Below are positions 62,687-64,000 of a stretch of DNA of 64,000 nt, piece after piece. The stretch is taken from NCBI GenBank assembly GCA_029216955.1, contig JANAVB010029819.1, forward strand, positions 33,679,648 to 33,743,647, read 5' to 3'. The number at the start of each line of letters is the position of its first letter. Position 1 is the first letter of the stretch. A model generated the notes under the pieces. It saw only the letters and a program-made list of their open reading frames with translations, was not told the origin of the DNA and searched no databases. Both the position numbers and the translations under genes were made by a program. The stretch comes from Iris pallida. Lineage: Eukaryota > Streptophyta > Magnoliopsida > Asparagales > Iridaceae.

Positions 62687-63339
62687 GTACTGGCACGTTG
62701 ACTTGACTGTTTATTGCTTTCTATATGTCGATGGATATATCAGCGTATGTTTTTAGTCATGCATGTAAGGAAATAATTCAGAAATACATGTAATGGATAT
62801 ATCAAGAATTTACTTTCTTTTACTTTTGCTTTTGGAATTTTTATATCTGAACACTACATTAGTGAAATCTGTTGATCAACTAGGATCACCTCTTTCAGTA
62901 CAACACATACTTGCCTTTTGTGCATTTTCTATAGTCTAGTATTATGGATCCTTCTTCCTGTCAGTCATTTAAAGAACCCTTTAATTTTAGGAGGACTTAA
63001 TATATGATATAACTTTGATTGATGATTGTCATATGCATTGTAGTTTGTGTTAGCATGAAAGGGAGGTAGGTTATTTTCTGGTTGGATTTTTCAACTCCTA
63101 TTATGGGCAAATGTATTTCTTATCCATAGGCGCAAGGTTAACAAGAGACCGAAGTATGTTCTGCAGAAATAGCTGTTTCAAGATAAAAGTGGACCCCCCC
63201 CCCCCTCCCGGTGGAGTACCTTAGTCCTGGAAACAAAATTAGAGGGTGGGGGGTCGAAAATACCTTAATTTGCATTGAGGGCACATTATATATAATTTAT
63301 GAGAAAAAGTTAAAAAAATAACTGTAAATAATGCATAAT
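62687..63339 (+). other. FEI1: Start of intron 8 of the FEI-like gene
   Basis: T-rich intron after the C-cap exon. A C run near 63193-63205 and a G run near 63246-63252 are the only features seen. The next coding exon (membrane helix and kinase) is not in the window. Confidence 0.6.
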
Positions 63340-63415
63340 GAGGCTTGAGAAATTGAACTCAAGACCTCTTGGTTAAAATCCCATCCATGTATCAACTAGG
63401 CAACCATTCAATTGT
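63340..63415 (-). mobile_element. tRNA-derived SINE-like fragment
   Basis: On the minus strand GTTGCCTAGTTGATACATGG (about 63408-63389) resembles an A box and GAGTTCAATTTC (about 63358-63347) a B box. A (TA)n tract begins shortly to the right. Weak but consistent spacing. Confidence 0.45.
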
Positions 63416-63451
63416 GGCATTTTCTGAAAAAACAAACAAAATAATAAGACA

Positions 63452-63456
<5 letters not shown>

Positions 63457-63512
<56 letters not shown>
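63457..63512. repeat. (TA)n tract before LINE 3
   Basis: About 56 bp of pure TA directly in front of a GC-rich LINE-like 5' end, the same arrangement as at LINE 1. Confidence 0.92.
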
Positions 63513-63517
<5 letters not shown>

Positions 63518-64000
63518 GATGAGCTTTGCTAGGGTTTCGAGACCTCGGAGAGATCGTGCCCCGGCCCTATGGGGTCCCCTCCGTGGGACCCCGGCGCCGG
63601 GGGGGGGGGGCGGGGGTGGGGGGGGGTGGGGGGGGGGTGGTTAGCGGCGGCTTGGCTGTGGCGGCCAGGACTACGGCGGATGCAAGGATGGCGGCGGCGG
63701 CACATGGCCACGTGCGGACGGCCACGGACGGCGGCCTGGGGGACGCTGATTGGCGCGGGCGGCCAGGCGGCTCCCCGAGAGGTCGTCGGCGGTCTGGCGC
63801 ACGGCCAGGAGGTGGCGGGTGGCCAGGCGGGCATGGCAGCGGCGAGCACAGCCCCCAGCGGGCGGGGAGGGCCGATGGCGGGTGCCGCGGGGAGGCTCGG
63901 CGGGAAGGACGGCTCGGGGGGCCCAGATCTCTCGGGTACCACAGATTTCCAACCGGGATCTGGGGACAGTCATCAGGGGGGCCAGGTGGAGCGAGGTGGT
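63513..64000 (+). mobile_element. LINE 3, 5' region, plus strand (runs off the window)
   Basis: GC-rich sequence starting CACGGATGAGCTTTGCTAGG. The part GGGGTCCCCTCCGTGGGACC is like the LINE 1 5' region read on the minus strand (about 47195-47160, GGGGGTCCCTCACGTGGGAC). Near 63940, TTCCAACCGGGATCTGGGGA resembles the coding of FQPGSMLG in LINE 1 ORF1. I infer a related LINE with its ORF1 starting here. The long GC-rich ORFs on the minus strand are shadows. Confidence 0.6.

Noticed and set aside
63529..63973. Pro/Ala/Arg-rich ORFs on the minus strand at the right edge
   Set aside because: Open only because of high GC; the sequence matches the LINE 5' region in the opposite direction.

Overview
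This is nuclear DNA of a flowering plant. The evidence is a recognisable FEI-type leucine-rich-repeat receptor kinase gene with plant-style introns, embedded in plant transposons: a Ty3/gypsy chromovirus, Ty1/copia elements, L1-type LINEs, hAT elements, tRNA-derived SINEs and a non-coding LTR element. I cannot name the species. There are no bacterial genes, operons or CRISPR arrays.

Layout. 1-15.2 kb: a decayed chromovirus (3036-12232, + strand; gag, protease, RT/RNase H, integrase, chromo-like tail) with a very long 3' LTR (3155 bp) and a 5' LTR that keeps only its last 0.95 kb. It lies between two minus-strand copies of another LTR-like repeat (1-3035 and 12233-15224). 15.7-21.8 kb: an almost complete Ac-type hAT element with terminal inverted repeats, a target duplication and a frameshifted transposase on the minus strand. 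It ends about 130 bp upstream of the inferred leader of the host gene.

21.9-64 kb: the FEI-like gene on the plus strand. It has two untranslated leader exons, a third exon with upstream ORFs and the start codon, and coding exons that can be followed base by base. These give a signal peptide, an LRR N-terminal cap, five LRRs in exact 72-nt exons, and a Cys-containing C-cap (225 codons). The transmembrane and kinase exons lie beyond the right edge. The intron between coding exons 2 and 3 is 33,082 bp, and about 90% of it is transposons.

That intron can be read as layers. A LINE (25173-47234, minus) was split by a copia element (27582-32602), an internally deleted hAT (32668-35474) and a non-coding LTR element (38080-46678). 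The copia carries a second deleted hAT (27710-29460), and the LTR element carries two hAT MITEs (39323-39980 and 43251-43740). Most insertions have exact target duplications that I could read. A second, 5'-truncated LINE (47267-49297) sits head-to-tail with the first across a (TA)n tract and next to a minisatellite. A second member of the same copia family (50097-55177) lies downstream. The right edge of the window enters another LINE-like 5' region on the plus strand.

I found no convincing new multi-gene system. The strongest points for follow-up are the TE-filled 33-kb intron with sense-strand poly(A) signals, an intact 206-aa remnant hAT protein with a copied filler sequence at its deletion joint, LINE insertion into (TA)n repeats, C-to-T nonsense mutations shown by comparing paralogous copies, and a 115-nt G homopolymer inside a gene.
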